64,000 nt of DNA, from assembly GCA_013399695.1 (NCBI GenBank), contig VXAU01001827.1:66165-130164 (forward strand), given 5' to 3'. The stretch is from Formicarius rufipectus. Lineage: Eukaryota > Chordata > Aves > Passeriformes > Formicariidae. The position numbers were made by a program, and so were the translations under genes. A model generated the notes under the pieces. That model did not search any database and was not told the DNA's origin. It saw only the letters and a list, made by a program, of their open reading frames with translations. This document shows, piece by piece, positions 10,816 to 23,020 of this stretch. How positions within the stretch are numbered: position 1 is the stretch's first letter; each line of letters opens with the position of its first letter.

Positions 10816-13800
10816 GGGGCAAAGAGGGACAGGATGGTGGGTTGAGAACAATGGGAGGTGATAAACTCTTCCTTAATTCTCTACTGTTCTAAAATTAATT
10901 CCTGCTACATATTGCTGGGGAGAAATCACCCCAGAGACCTTTTGACTGAGTGAACAGTGGGTGGACTTAATTCTGTTTTCTTAAAGGTTCTGTGCACTCT
11001 GGCACTGAGGGCCAGGACATCCTGATGTCAGGGACTGTACAAGCACATAGAATCAGGGAGATTGCCCATGTCCTCCAGTAATTGTGGCTACAATAAGCAA
11101 AAAGGCCAATTAAAATACACAATTTAAAATATTTCATCCCCCTTGCAGCATGGAGATATCTCCTCAGTCTCACATACATCCCTCTTTTGATGATGCTCCT
11201 TCCTCACAGGTGAGTTCTGGGTACATGGACTTCTAGAGCACTTCTAGGACACTGTTTATACACGAGTTTATATTGCAGAGATCTGGTGGATACTGACAGT
11301 TCAATGCACAGGGAGGAACAACTCTGTCTGACTCACACCATCATGTAGCTGCTCTGACTCTAATAAAGCATGGCAGCCTCCTAAACAGATAGATGATGCA
11401 CTTTGTACATTTGAAAGACCAGTCAGGTCTCTTAAGAGAATACAGTCTGCTTTGGCTCAAGATCACTGTACCCCTGCATTGTATATTTAATGTTTGATGG
11501 GTGTCTGGCTAAAAGAAAAATAAAAAATATGGCTTTCTTAAGTTAAATCAATTTTATCTGTTCTGTCAAAACCATTTGGGCTTAAGAATGACCCTGTACT
11601 GAAAGAACATCCTCAATGCATCTGGAACTTGGTGCAGCAGTTTTTGTTCAGCTATCAATCATTTCTGCTGAGGGCAAGGAAATAAGAAGTCTGCTTGCCT
11701 CTTAGTTTTGCCAAAAATTGATCAAATCTGTAACTACTTTGCCCTCATTTCCCTATCTGTAAAGCAGTAATAGCCAAGCCTTTGTTTTCCCAGGGTCTGC
11801 TGTCTCTGCTATAGGCTGTAATATTCAGGCAAGTACCAGCAGGAATAAGCACATCTCTGACAAGGAGAAGGCTTATCCATTATGGCTAAATTGTTTTGGT
11901 TTTGCCAGTGTCATAAGACCAAATCAGGCAACCAGTAACTGGGTACAATTTTGTGGACTTCAGTAGAAGCTTCTCTACATTTCGTTTTTTCCCAGGAGCT
12001 CAGCTAGAAAAATCTCAAGTTGTTCCTGTACTCTGAATTCCTACTTCTTTTTTTCCTCTGTTCTTTTCTACCTTTATTCCCTCTTTATCAATTCCTCATT
12101 TTTCCTGTTTCCTTGCCTTCCTCACTTTCTATTTTAAAATCTGTCTTTCTACTCTGGAAAGTCCCAAAGCATTTTCCAGCCTGCAATTTTAAAGTTTGAT
12201 TCCCCCACGAGTGTGCATCTACTGGCAGTTGAACGAATGGGATTATTCCCTCACCTCTGAAATGCAGCCACTTCTGAGGTAGAGCACTGCAGCCATCCTG
12301 TCCTCAACATGTGCCTTGGGTCTCCGGAGAGGGAATGAAGAATAACCTTTTCACCTAAAAGTACCTTTTTAGGTAAGCTGAATATAACTTGGAATTAAGC
12401 CAGAATAGCACAGTTAGCAGCGCTTTGTGAGCATAGTTTGGGATTGTGAACAGAAATGTCAGAACATTCCTTTGATGTCTTTCTGTTGGACTTGTAAATG
12501 GAAAGTGCAAAAGTATTATCTTTCTCTTATATGTATGTGTACATATTACAACTACATGTGTGTCTGTGTGTGTGTACAGTCCAAGGTTTTGGATGCAGAC
12601 AGAGAAGCAAACAACCAGAGAGGAATGTTTTCCTAATGGTAATCCTTCTAGTGAATTGATGTTCCAGTGGATCTCATCATATCTGCAATGCTTTCTAATA
12701 CCTCTGAGGAAAATCAAATAAAACTGTATGGTATAGCCCCAGAAAAGGACTTCTTTTTCACAGTATTCTGTAGCAAGATTTTATTATTCTGACGATGTGA
12801 CACTAGGCTCACAGTACCTCCATCTCCTCTTTTAGGCTCTTTTGCTGGTCACAGACCGTTTATGCAGTTCAGGCTGGCTAAAAATCATTTTGATCCCAAT
12901 AAATCTACCTGTTCTCTTTGTTCATCCTGTATTTATATATACCCTATTGCTTTGCCCTTATGGGAGCTCCCTGGGTCACTTTAGCTACATCCATGTGTTG
13001 AGAAGTTCAGCCTCAGACAAAATTTTTCTGCCTCCTACCTGAAGTCTCAGCATGGCCAAGACAGTGAGACTGACTCTTCTAGGTTTACAGAAGAAACCGT
13101 CAGGAATGCAGTCAACTCAAGGTAGATACCACCTTAGGTCTCAAAACTTGATGCCTCACTTGGAGTAAGAGATGACACTTCTATGCCTTGTACTGTCTGA
13201 CTGAATCATGTCATGAAGTCATCATCTGATGCATTACTTTGAGTAGTAGAACAGGCAATTTTTGAAGTTCTGCAGTTTGTCTGCAATTTTATGATGAAGA
13301 GATTTTGTTTAATCAAAGCAGAACCTCTTCAAATATGTCCTTCTTAAATGCACAAAATAATTGCCCCAGACAGCCACTGGTGAGAGAAAAAAGTCCTTTT
13401 GGGGATCAGCAGCCACCTTTAAATGGGAAACATCATCAGCATGACTGTGACAATTAAAATGTTAGTGGTGTGTGGGTTTTTCCGCCTTATGAGATAACAT
13501 TGAGGATTTCTGGATTTATGTCCCAGCTGCAAGAATCGGGAAAGATCGTAACATTGTTCTCCAGGCTTTTGTTTGTTTGTTTGTTTTTTCAATATTACAT
13601 CATGAGTGGAGAAATAAATATGCCTTAGATGTTCATTGGATGACTTTTAGATTAAATTCAGCCTTGTTTAGCTCTTCTGACCTCTAGAGAGTGCAGGAGA
13701 ATGCAGTTTATTGGTTTATAACTCCTGTAAATAAGGAACCCTAATGGTGGATGAGGTACAAAAAGGACAAGCAAAATTTGTTGATTTTCCAGTTTTATCA

Positions 13801-14225
13801 GTGTAGTGACATGTTTACTACTGAGAAAAGACCCAAAACAGCAAAAGGAAATCTGATATCAACAAAGGGAACAACACTAGAAGAGTCAAGGGTACGAAGA
13901 CTTATTTTCCCTTAGATCTGTCAAGCACACCCCTGTGTGTCTGTGTGAACATACATAAATACATAGATATGCAAAAAATATGTAATGGCCTGTCTGTTAT
14001 GTGTTTTTATACATTTGAATCAGGTGTAAACACCAAAGCAACAAGGATGCATTTGCATATTCAGACACACTCATTTCTTGAAAAGCAACCCAAAACCTTC
14101 CTCTGTGTCTATGTTCATACTTTCACGTTGACATGTATACAAGCACATCCTTCTCCTCCTGTTTTTCCACGTCAGAACAGATTCTGGTATTCCGTTCTGA
14201 CATAACTTAAATCTGTAGTGTTGGA
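10816..14225. other. Unique non-coding sequence
   Basis: No supported gene or transposon. It contains a short TG-rich microsatellite at about 12,556-12,577 and a TTTG-repeat at about 13,568-13,587. Open frames up to 120 codons (12,355-12,717, minus strand) show no domain. Confidence 0.5.
12556..12577. repeat. Short TG microsatellite
   Basis: An imperfect TG run with one C interruption, about 20 bp. Confidence 0.8.
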
Positions 14226-14420
<195 letters not shown>

Positions 14421-14666
14421 AAGAATACTCAATGAAGAGAAGCTGTTTCAATTTTCTTTGACTGCTTATGTTAATTCCTGTGATGATTTATTTGAAGCGT
14501 ACGTAACTAGGTGTTTCTCAAGTATGTGCTGCATCACAGAGTTACCTCCAGGGCTCTATTTGTGAGGGAGATGTAACAGAGAATCAGTCCAGGCCTGTAC
14601 TGACCTATCAGAGACAGAAGAAGGAGCAGAACATCCTTGGGAAATTTGTTTGCAAAATCATATGAC
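14421..14666. other. Unique spacer between microsatellite and CR1
   Basis: Nothing recognised. Complex sequence without a gene. Confidence 0.5.
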
Positions 14667-14840
14667 CTGGGCATATTGCCCAGAGAAGCTGTGCTTTCCC
14701 CATCCCTGGAAGCTTCCAAGACCAGGTTGGATGGGGCTTGGAGCAACTTTGTCTAGTGGAAGGTGTCCCTATCCTTGGCAGGAGGATTGGAACTGGATGA
14801 TCTTTAAGGTTCCTTGCAACCCAAACCCATCTAGGATCAT
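14667..14840 (+). mobile_element. CR1 LINE fragment, 3' end
   Basis: Sense copy of the CR1 3' end. It has TTGCCCAGAGAAGCTGTG, CCCCATCCCTGGAAG, CAGGTTGGATGGGGCTTGG, TCTAGTGGAAGGTGTCCC and CTGGATGATCTTTAAGGTTCC, and ends near CATCTAGGATCATG where the terminal ATTCTATG repeat has decayed. It is 5'-truncated. Confidence 0.93.
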
Positions 14841-15086
14841 GAGAAACTTGCTATCTCAGGACAGACTGCCCTTCATGCAATTAGATGCCATCGTGCTGAT
14901 GATACACGTAATGACCAAATTCTACATTTGAAGTCCGACAGAACAAGTGCTTTAGAGGGACCACCAGGAATGTATTCTCTCTTCTCCAAATTACACAAGG
15001 GGCAAACAAGAGGAATGTCTTCTAAACTTTAACACACCAATGACCATTGAGGAAATGGCATGAAGCTGAGTCAGGAAGGGCTTATG
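14841..15086. other. Spacer between two CR1 copies
   Basis: No repeat or gene recognised. This 250-bp stretch separates two CR1 fragments of different subfamilies in the same orientation. Confidence 0.5.
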
Positions 15087-15302
15087 ATGGATATCAGGAA
15101 AAAGCTTTTCTCCCAGAGGGTGTTTGAGCACAGGACAGTGTCCACAAGGAAGCAGTCACAGCACTGTGTCTGAGCCCAGGAAGCAGCAGGACAATGCTCC
15201 CAGGCACATGGTGTGACTCTTGGAGTGTCCTGTGCAGGGCTGGGAATTGGACTTGATCCTGTTGTGTCCGTTCCAACTCAGGATATTCTATCATTATATG
15301 AT
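15087..15302 (+). mobile_element. CR1 LINE fragment, different subfamily
   Basis: Sense CR1 3' end of a subfamily distinct from the neighbour. It starts at GATGGATATCAGGAAAAAGC (the usual AGATTGGATATTAGG block), has the AATGCTCCCAGGCACATGG and GTGACTCTTGGAGTGTCC variants, then TTGGACTTGATCC and CCAACTCAGGATATTCTA. The second piece at 56,840-56,949 belongs to the same type. Confidence 0.88.
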
Positions 15303-16710
15303 CTCTTACTGTGCTAAAGGTATTAAAAACATAAATAAAATATCAGGTTGCATAAAGAATGAGCTACCTCAAATAAAGCTTTCCTGCATCATTAATACTA
15401 AGTATTTAATTTACTGCATGAATTTTAAATACATTTTATCATGGTCTATTTCCACTGAAGTCAAAGGTAAATCTTTCACACTCTTCTGTATTTCTAATCC
15501 TGTGAAAAATCCCATTGACTTCACAGGATGTATATGAGCAAATAGTCAAGCTTCTACCTGCCCTTTTTTTTTGCAGGATCAAAGCTAAGGTCAAATCTCA
15601 TTTCCAAAATGCTTCTTACCTTGAAAATCAAAGCCAATTTAGTGCAAAAGAAATTCTCATTATTGCCTTCTCTTTCCATTCAGTCATGAAATAACCCATA
15701 TCTCTTGAAAAAAAAAATAAATCAATATTGGCCATAGAAAGCTTCCAGAAGAAAGAAGATGAGGAACACAGGCCTGAATGAGACCCTGTTTGTCTCAAGA
15801 CAAGATAATGAGTCTGTGATTTCTTAATAGTCCTGTAAAATATTGTATTTTAAAGTCATGCACCAACAACCTCCCAATCAAAGTATTTTTATACCATGCA
15901 GCCTTATTTGATTTTCTGTCTTTAAAATGTCCTTTTAACCTGATGTCACTTTAACCTAAACGACTCTATTCTGAAAAAAAGCTCAATATTTTCAACAGTT
16001 TAACTTGTCTTATTCACCTCCTGCTTTCCATATATTTTAGGAGGGAATTTTTCCGAAGAAACCTGGGAAAACCCTTTCCCACACTGAATTTCCTGAAGTG
16101 TGTGCTCTGGGTAGCACAGGAAGGAGCTGCTCACACCATCCTCATCACACTGAATCAGCCTTGGGGCTGATACCTGCAGGTTATTCCTTTACTAGCAAAT
16201 CAGTGTCAGGAAAACAGACTCAGATGCCAAAATTTGACTGTTTATAGAATTAAATTTTTAGAGTAACCTCTGACATCTTTTGGTATGGGCCAGCTTACAC
16301 TCATCCCTTCCAAATACTGTGGTTGGTCTCAGCACTATTCCAGAGGGCCAGAAGGATGAAAATAGTCTATTTTGAAAGATAAAAGAAGTTAATAAATGTG
16401 GCCAGAGAGCAGGCTCTGACAGTTTCAGTTTACTGGGAGAGACTCTGCCTTAGATTCCAGGTGCTTTGAACCATCCTCAGACTGACTGCCAGGGGGGGCT
16501 TTGCCTCCATTCCTTGCAACCTCTGCTCAAACTCCCAAGTACAAATCAGATCGCAGACATCACTTTCCTGGGCAAGTTCTAGGATGCTTTTTGAAGACAG
16601 ACAGATAGGCATGAGTCTTTGTACTTACATGGATGCCAACAGGTTTATGTAAATATGTCCTTATCCAGAATGGGATCTTAGACTGCAACAGTGATGTATA
16701 GAAATAGGGG
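15303..16710. other. Unique non-coding sequence
   Basis: No supported gene or mobile element. A T8 run lies near 15,565 and an A-run near 15,708. Confidence 0.5.
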
Positions 16711-16962
16711 AAAAAACCCCAAAACAACAACAACAACAACAACAACAACCACAACAAAAACAAACCAAAAACAAAAACCAACTAACAAAATCCCAAAAAC
16801 AAACAAACAAACAAAACCAAAACAAAAAACAAACAAAACCAAAACTAACCAAAACAGAAATGAAATGAAAACAAAACCAAACAAACAAATCAATCAACCA
16901 ACCAAATAAAAATACAGACCTCCCCCCCAAACAAACAAAAGATAAACACCAAAAAAAGGAAA
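16711..16962. repeat. CAA/AAC-rich simple repeat
   Basis: An A/C-only low-complexity tract. It begins with about ten CAA units (16,723-16,749), followed by irregular AAAC, CAAAC and AACC units, a C7 run at about 16,922, and a tail of AAACAAAC. Poly-Thr/Lys/Asn frames on plus and a Phe/Leu/Val frame on minus are translation artefacts. It is the longest of four similar tracts in the window. Confidence 0.95.
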
Positions 16963-18334
16963 CAGTCTGTCATTCACACTGATTTTGGGTACAGGGGATG
17001 TCAGAATGAGTAAAAACTATAATAACAATAAATTTAATCAGTATTTTATTGGGGTGTTTTCCTGGTTATACCACACTATAAGGACAAGAATTCAAACCTT
17101 CCACTGGACAATTTCTGTACAGTTGCCATAGAGCAATTTTGTCTTCATATTAGTTAGGGGTAATTCTATATTGGTTTATAAAGTCAATGGAGCAGAACAC
17201 TGTCACAGCATAGTGGTCTCCCACTGCTACCTCGTTTAAGCAATCAAGCAAAAATAAAGCATATGTTACACCTTGTAATGTATTTCTCATTCTTGTGTCC
17301 TTACACTATTTCCATTGTCATCATGATCCAGTATATCTTCATCTGCTTGGACTTTTTATATAAGTTAGCTTCTCTCTAAGGTTTACAACTTAATAATTTA
17401 ACCAACAGCCATGTACTATATGTTATTTTTTCACCCAGAAGCACAGCCTTCCTGAGTTACAGTCCACAGAAGATACTTCAGCTGCAGGAGAAGTGGCCTA
17501 CATCTGACAGCAAACTTCCACTGTTACTCTGTGTCTCCTGCCCCAGCCATGCCCTGTTAGCTGAGTCTATCCATGTTGTCCCTGTAAGAGTTTGGGGTAG
17601 AGGCTTTGCTTCAAAAGCACTTAGCATTGTGCTAAAATGTGTCAAAATCTAGGGGACTTTCTAAAAGTCTAAGAGACATTAGGGGTTACAGTCATTATTA
17701 GTTCTCTTTTCATTTTATTACCATTAAGAAAAAATTGTTACAGGGGGAAAAAAGATAATTTTCCTCTCTCTAATTTTTCTATTTATATGGAAAAGATTGT
17801 TGCTAACATACTTCATTCCATTATATATTCATATTAGTCTCTCTCATAAGCAGCTCAGAAAGGTGCTCCTGAGCCAGTATAACTAAGATAATAGGAAAGT
17901 GAGTTCACAGTTTTAATGCCAAGTTAAAGCTGTAGAGTCTCAGTTAAGTTCCTTAATCATCGTCCTCTCTAACAAGATTTTAAATAGCCTACAATATCCT
18001 ACCTCTCCTCCATCAACCAGTGCAGTAGAGTTTAAAACTCTGCCATGTCTTGTACCACAGCTGTTACCCAATGTTTGCTTGAACTGTTCTTGATCTTCTC
18101 AAATGGCACCAAATGCAAGTGCAGAATCAGTTGTATCAAGCCCTTGGTGTGCTCTCAATTTGCTCATTAGCAGAGCCAGTTAGACTGGACATTTTCCTGA
18201 ACTTCTAATATAACTTACCTTTGTTCCTGTCTGCTGCTGGTGTCACTGATGTCTTAGCAATTCATGGACTGCTTTTAAATGTGCTAGTTCTCCTGACTTG
18301 GCCCTTAAAACCTTAGGGGGAATAAAATTCCAAA
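16963..18334. other. Unique non-coding sequence
   Basis: No gene or repeat recognised. AT-rich. Confidence 0.5.
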
Positions 18335-18535
18335 AATTTGCTGTAAGAGTGGTGAGGCCCAGGTTGCCAGAGAAGCTGTGGCTGCCCCAACCCTGGAAGT
18401 GTTCAAAGGTCAGGCTGGACTTGTCTTGGAGTAATCTGGGATAGTAGAAGGCGTCCCTGCCCATGGCAGAGGGGTAGGAATTAGATGGTCTTTATAAGGT
18501 CCCTTCCAACTCAAACCACTCTGTGACTCTGCGAC
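18335..18535 (+). mobile_element. CR1 LINE fragment, 3' end
   Basis: Sense CR1 3' end. It shows GTAAGAGTGGTGAGGCCCAG, TTGCCAGAGAAGCTGTGG, CTGCCCCAACCCTGGAAG, AGTAGAAGGCGTCCCTGCCC, GATGGTCTTTATAAGGTCCC and CCAACTCAAACCACTCTGTG, with the terminal repeat reading GACTCTGCGAC. It is 5'-truncated just after the block that encodes nothing. Confidence 0.93.
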
Positions 18536-18932
18536 ACTTGCCCGACTCTGTGGTACAGTGGCAATAGCAGTAGATATACTGTTGGAATTAACTCCTTTAG
18601 CTTGGATGGAAGTGGGGGAACCTGGGGAGTCTGAAATGTCATTTGAAGTTCAGTCATGTAATGGAGTGAACTTTTGGGTTTGCTTTTTAAACAGTACATT
18701 GTACATCAGGGTCTTGACCTGTGACCAATACTCTTGAGGAGGAGAAGGCTAATGAAAAAACACTAATTTGTTGTAAGCTATGCTTTTATTTCAGTAGTTT
18801 CGTATGAATAGAAGTGGCAAATTCTAGTTCAGTCCAGTCTGAAAAATGCTTATTCCTTTCATCTGCACCAGCGTGTGAAGCATCATGGTACTTGACAATC
18901 AGATATCACTTCAGAAACATTCCTTCTGTGAA

Positions 18933-18993
18933 GATGATCTGGTCCAGATGATACTCCGAGATTCCTTGCAACCTAAATGGTTCTATGACTGAA
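18933..18993 (+). mobile_element. Possible decayed CR1 3' terminus
   Basis: GATGATACTCCGAGATTCC followed by TTGCAACCTAAATGGTTC and TATGACTGA loosely matches the last 60 bp of CR1 (GATGATCTTTAAGGTCCC, CCAACCCAAACC, TTCTATGATT). The match is short and diverged, so this is tentative. Confidence 0.35.
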
Positions 18994-19520
18994 TTATTTT
19001 TATTTCTTCACTCTCTAGCCCTGTAGAGAATTAGCATATATGTGATATCGATGATCTAGAGCCTGAGCCTTGAAGTAAAACAAAGAGTCAAATTAAGTGC
19101 AGCATTTAGATGAAAAAAAAAAATCCTTTGTCAAGTTCACTGTTTTCTTTGTACATCTATAACAGAATTGCCATAATTTGATCCTTTTTTCAGCTAAGAG
19201 CTCAATGGAGGTCAATGTAACTCAGAGCTGTATTACAAGGGCTTTAACTGAGTTTCCAAGGCTAACTATATATGCAAGTCACAGACTTGATTTTTTACTG
19301 CAAACTCAAGATTTACTTTTTTTTCCTCTGTCAGAAGCCAGGACACTAATACTGGAAAAAGAAAAAAAATATTGATCCCTTACCTATTAATTTAAAAATA
19401 CGTGGTTTTGAACTCAAGTTCCCTTTGGGGACACTGTAATGAATACGAGTCACGATCCAGCATACTTTACTTCTTTTGACTAATGCCCTTTTCCATAGGA
19501 ACAGTGAAAAGTGGAAAAAA
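18994..19520. other. Unique sequence up to the assembly gap
   Basis: No gene or repeat recognised. It ends in a short A-run immediately before the N gap. Confidence 0.5.
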
Positions 19521-19591
19521 NNNNNNNNNNNNNNNNNNNNNNNNNNNNNNNNNNNNNNNNNNNNNNNNNNNNNNNNNNNNNNNNNNNNNNN
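19521..19591. other. Assembly gap (71 N)
   Basis: A run of 71 N. The left edge ends in six A, so the missing sequence may be a homopolymer or simple repeat. The true gap length is unknown. Frames drawn across it are meaningless. Confidence 0.99.
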
Positions 19592-21440
19592 TTCAGTTAT
19601 TCTTTCTTATTTATATACACACTCTGGGGCAAATGACTTTCCTGTCACCGGAGGGACATCAAAAAGGAAAGCAGTTGCAAATTTCTCACAGAACTGAACT
19701 TCCTGGAATACTTTACTTGGCTTCCAGAAAATATTATTGAAAAAAAATAAAGTGGTTTCTTAGTTTCACTTGCTCCTTGAGGCAGGTGGAACTGAGAAAT
19801 AGCTAACGGGTGGTTCCATAACTAAAGAATTATCTAGAGTATTTTATCTTGATTTTTTTAAAGCATTCAGATCTGTCTTTTTAGACTAATTTATTATTAG
19901 TCAGATTTCTTGCTGACATTTATATATATTTTTTTTTTTTAATTACTTGCTTGAAACAACATAAATGAGGCTGATTTTCAAGGAGGTAATAAAGCCTCAG
20001 TTTCTTGTGTTAGGTATTTGGAGACCAATGCTTTGAGTTCATCAGTAATTTTGGAAAACCTTAGGTCCCCAAGAGGTCCTAGAAATTTAGATGTGAATAT
20101 TTGTCTTGCTACCAATTTGCATTCACAATCAGGGGATGGGAGAGGGATTTCTGTTTCTATTTTCATCCCTGAATATTAACGTAAGACCTGATTCAGCATC
20201 TATTGTATGATAATTCAAGTGGTGAAAATCCAGTCAATATTAATTATAAAAGATCACCAGCAAACTGGGTGAGAATCTTTTTCTCCAAAAGATTTTGTAT
20301 AGTTAATATTGGGCAGAAAATGACACTATTAAATAGTGCCAGTGGAGAATTACTGCAGCAGACATAAACATTTAATCTCATAGATAGACACATGATTGCA
20401 GACAAAACTTTCTCCCTTAAGATATACTGTTGAATAAAAAATGTTCTGATTAGAGGTAATCCTCTCCAATTTTGTTTAATGATTTGAACAATTTTGAGGA
20501 AAATAATAATAGAGGAACTTTACACAATTTTGCCCAGAGATATTTCTTTCTGTTCTGGAAGGATATTGCATGGTCTTGTGGGAGCAATGGCAATTCAGGA
20601 GTCCCATTCACCGTTTGGAATAGATCACATTATCCACAGATTATTCAAACCTTACTCCATGGTAAGTGGTGATAGGATTTCTGCAGCTTCTCAGAAGATT
20701 AAGTTCAACTCATACCAAAAAAAATGATTGCACAGACTACCCAAGTAGTGGTAGTAAGTCTGGACATTTTATTTGGATCATATAATAGAGTTTCTGTGCA
20801 GCCTCCAACAAAGTCTGAGGTTGTCCACTCTCTCACTTCAATATAGTTTGAATATAATACTTTGTCTTGTCTTTATCCACCAAAAATTGCAACCTTGCCC
20901 TAATCTCATAGGACCATCTCCAAAAAGATTTTGATTTGAGTGTCCCAGTAAGGGAAGAGTTCCTTCATTCCTGCAGGTTATATGAGTACTAGTCTGATAG
21001 TGGTATTATATATATATATATATATATATGTATGCACATAAATATATTAAATAATGCTGGTATTAGGTAATACTATTGGTTTATAGGTTAAATATATACA
21101 TATACACTATACTTGAGTGCTGGCTTCATGCTGTTGAGGGAAATCCTTTCTCAGCTTCTGGAATTTGGATCTCCCTGCCTAACAGTAGTTTACCCAAGGC
21201 ATTTCTGTGTGGCAGAGAATATTTTTTCCAATGGTTCCTACATGCACTGAGAATAATTAAAGTGTTGACAAAAATTTATTACATGAATCCATCATGGTTT
21301 TATTTCCTCAGTGAAAGTCCTTCACAGCAGCTTTTAAGAGCATTTGTCCAGAAGAAGAGAGTCAGAGTTAGTACTGGGATTTTAGAATTAAGGCCTGGTA
21401 GTTTTAACAGCCATCATTCCTGGCCAATTATTTTTTCCCG
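19592..21440. other. Unique AT-rich sequence
   Basis: No gene recognised. It holds a T-run at about 19,929-19,940 and the TA microsatellite near 21,006. A 157-codon open frame starting at 21,076 runs into the CR1 that follows and is treated as chance. Confidence 0.5.
21006..21030. repeat. TA microsatellite
   Basis: About 12 TA units, followed by TGTATGCACATAAATATA. Typical self-complementary dinucleotide array. Confidence 0.93.
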
Positions 21441-21635
21441 AAGGAAGGCAGTGAGACATGGGCACAGGTTGTCCAGAGGAACTGTGGATGCCTCATCCCT
21501 GGAAGTGTCCAAGAACAGGTTGGATGGGGCTTGGAGCAACCTGATCTAGTGGAAAGTGTCCCTGCCCATGGCAGGGGGTTGGACCACATGAGTGTCCCTT
21601 CCAACTCAGACTATTCAATGACTCTGTGATTCTAC
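21441..21635 (+). mobile_element. CR1 LINE fragment, 3' end
   Basis: Sense CR1 3' end. It carries GGGCACAGGTTGTCCAGAGG, CCTCATCCCTGGAAGTGTCC, GGTTGGATGGGGCTTGGAGC, GATCTAGTGGAAAGTGTCCC and CCATGGCAGGGGGTTGGACC, with the 3' repeat CAATGACTCTGTGATTCT. Relatively well preserved. Confidence 0.95.
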
Positions 21636-22003
21636 ATAGTTGTACTTCTGGGTACATTACTTAGTTTCATTGACTGTTGTCACAATGGTCCTTGCTAGAT
21701 AAAAATCCCAACTGTTTAGCTACACCTTCAGTGCTCTGGTTGTAGTTGTTGCCATATCACTGACTCTACACAGAAGATACACTGTATTAGTGAAAGCACT
21801 TACTTTTGTATTCAGGACAAAGTTTTAGTTTTACCCTAATTCCTTTAGAGATGTCACAAACCTCTAGTTTAACTACAGCAGTATTCTGCCCTTGCCTTCA
21901 CCTTACACAAAAGAAACCCCTCTCATTTGACAAAACCCCACATTTGTTTTAGATTATCTAACAAATTTTACTGGACACTGTTGTAAAGGGAAGGGTGTGT
22001 GTG
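21636..22003. other. Unique spacer
   Basis: No gene recognised. The last 14 bases form a short TG run that abuts the LTR start and supplies its left flank. Confidence 0.5.
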
Positions 22004-23020
22004 TGTGATAGGTTTCTGTAGCTGAATTTTAGTAGAAGGTGGGGCTACCAGGGTGGTTTCTGTTAGAAGCTGATGGAAGCTTCTCCTGTCCTGTGGAGCC
22101 AATGACAGCCAGTTCCAGGAGGGACTTAAGTGGAGCCAATTAAGAATCACAGTCATGTTTCTGTGATAACATATTTAAGAATTTAGGAGTGTGGGGCAGT
22201 TGGAAATTCCAACCATGAGATAACAATGCAGAGACCAAGGTTGGAGCAGGAGGAGACAAAGGAGGGACCCCTTGCTGGAGCAGGGTGGGTGAAGGACTGA
22301 AAGATATTTCCCCCCCTCTTCCTGCAGTCCATGGAGATCCATCGGGGTGCACAGACCCCCCTGCAGCCCATGGAGGAGCAGGTGGATGCCTGAAAGAACT
22401 GTTGCCCTGTGGGAGGAGGACAGAGCGAGATCCTGGAAGAGACTTGTGGCCATAACTCGTGAAGAAGCAGATCCACTCTGGAGCAGATTTTTCACCCAGT
22501 AGAAGTGTTGCCTGAGGGGTTGACTCATGTTGGAGAGGTCTATCGAGGACTGTCTCCTGTGGGAGGGACCCCATGGGAGCAGGGAAAGGACTCAGAGCTG
22601 TGGTCCCCTTGCAGACTGTGGTGAGGACCGTGGTGGAGCAGGTTCTCCCCCTGCAACCCACGGAGCCCATCGGGGGGCAGAGACCCGACTGCCCCCCATG
22701 GAGTGACCCACAGGACCAGAGCAATGGCAGCAACAACACCCACCTGCAAAACTCCCATTCCCTGCTTTCTCAAACTGATGGAAAGAGGGAGGAGTGGGAG
22801 GAGAGGGGTGTTCTTAAGACTGATTTATTTCTTACTTTTTAGTTTTATAACTTTCAGTTTTAGTTCTTATCTTGTCAGTAATAAATGTAAGTATTTAGCC
22901 ACTCTGAGTTTGCTTTGCCATAATCTCTCACCTGTTTCTTTTGCCTTTTCTCCTTTCCCTTTCCCTCTGGGAAAGTTGGGCCTGGAGGTTTGGGGTGGAC
23001 ACCGGGTGAAAACTGCCACA
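22004..23020 (+). mobile_element. Solo LTR of an avian endogenous retrovirus (family A)
   Basis: A 1,017-bp element beginning TGTGATAGGTTTCTGTAGC and ending AACTGCCACA, so it has the canonical TG...CA ends. The same family occurs inverted at 53,308-54,325, and a shorter relative lies at 32,456-33,109. A polyadenylation signal AATAAA sits at 22,880-22,885, about 140 bp from the 3' end, as expected for the R region. Flanks read GTGTG on the left and GTGTA on the right, a one-mismatch 5-bp target-site duplication; the left copy lies in a TG microsatellite, which may have slipped. No gag, pol or env sequence lies beside it, so it is a solo LTR left by LTR-LTR recombination. A 199-codon antisense frame (22,140-22,739) is a by-product. 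The 5-bp duplication points to the ERVL (class III-like) group, by inference. Confidence 0.88.

Noticed and set aside
10436..10822. 128-codon minus-strand frame across the CpG patch
   Set aside because: GC-rich DNA has few stop codons. The frame contains the ambiguous base and resembles no family.
16661..16930. Phe/Leu/Val-rich membrane-like frames and the poly-Thr frame opposite
   Set aside because: Translation of the CAA/AAC simple repeat, not a transmembrane protein.
19476..19740. Frames spanning the N gap
   Set aside because: The central part is unknown sequence, so the frame cannot be evaluated.
22140..22739. 199-codon minus-strand frame
   Set aside because: Entirely antisense to the 22-kb solo LTR. 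GC-rich LTR sequence with few stops explains it.
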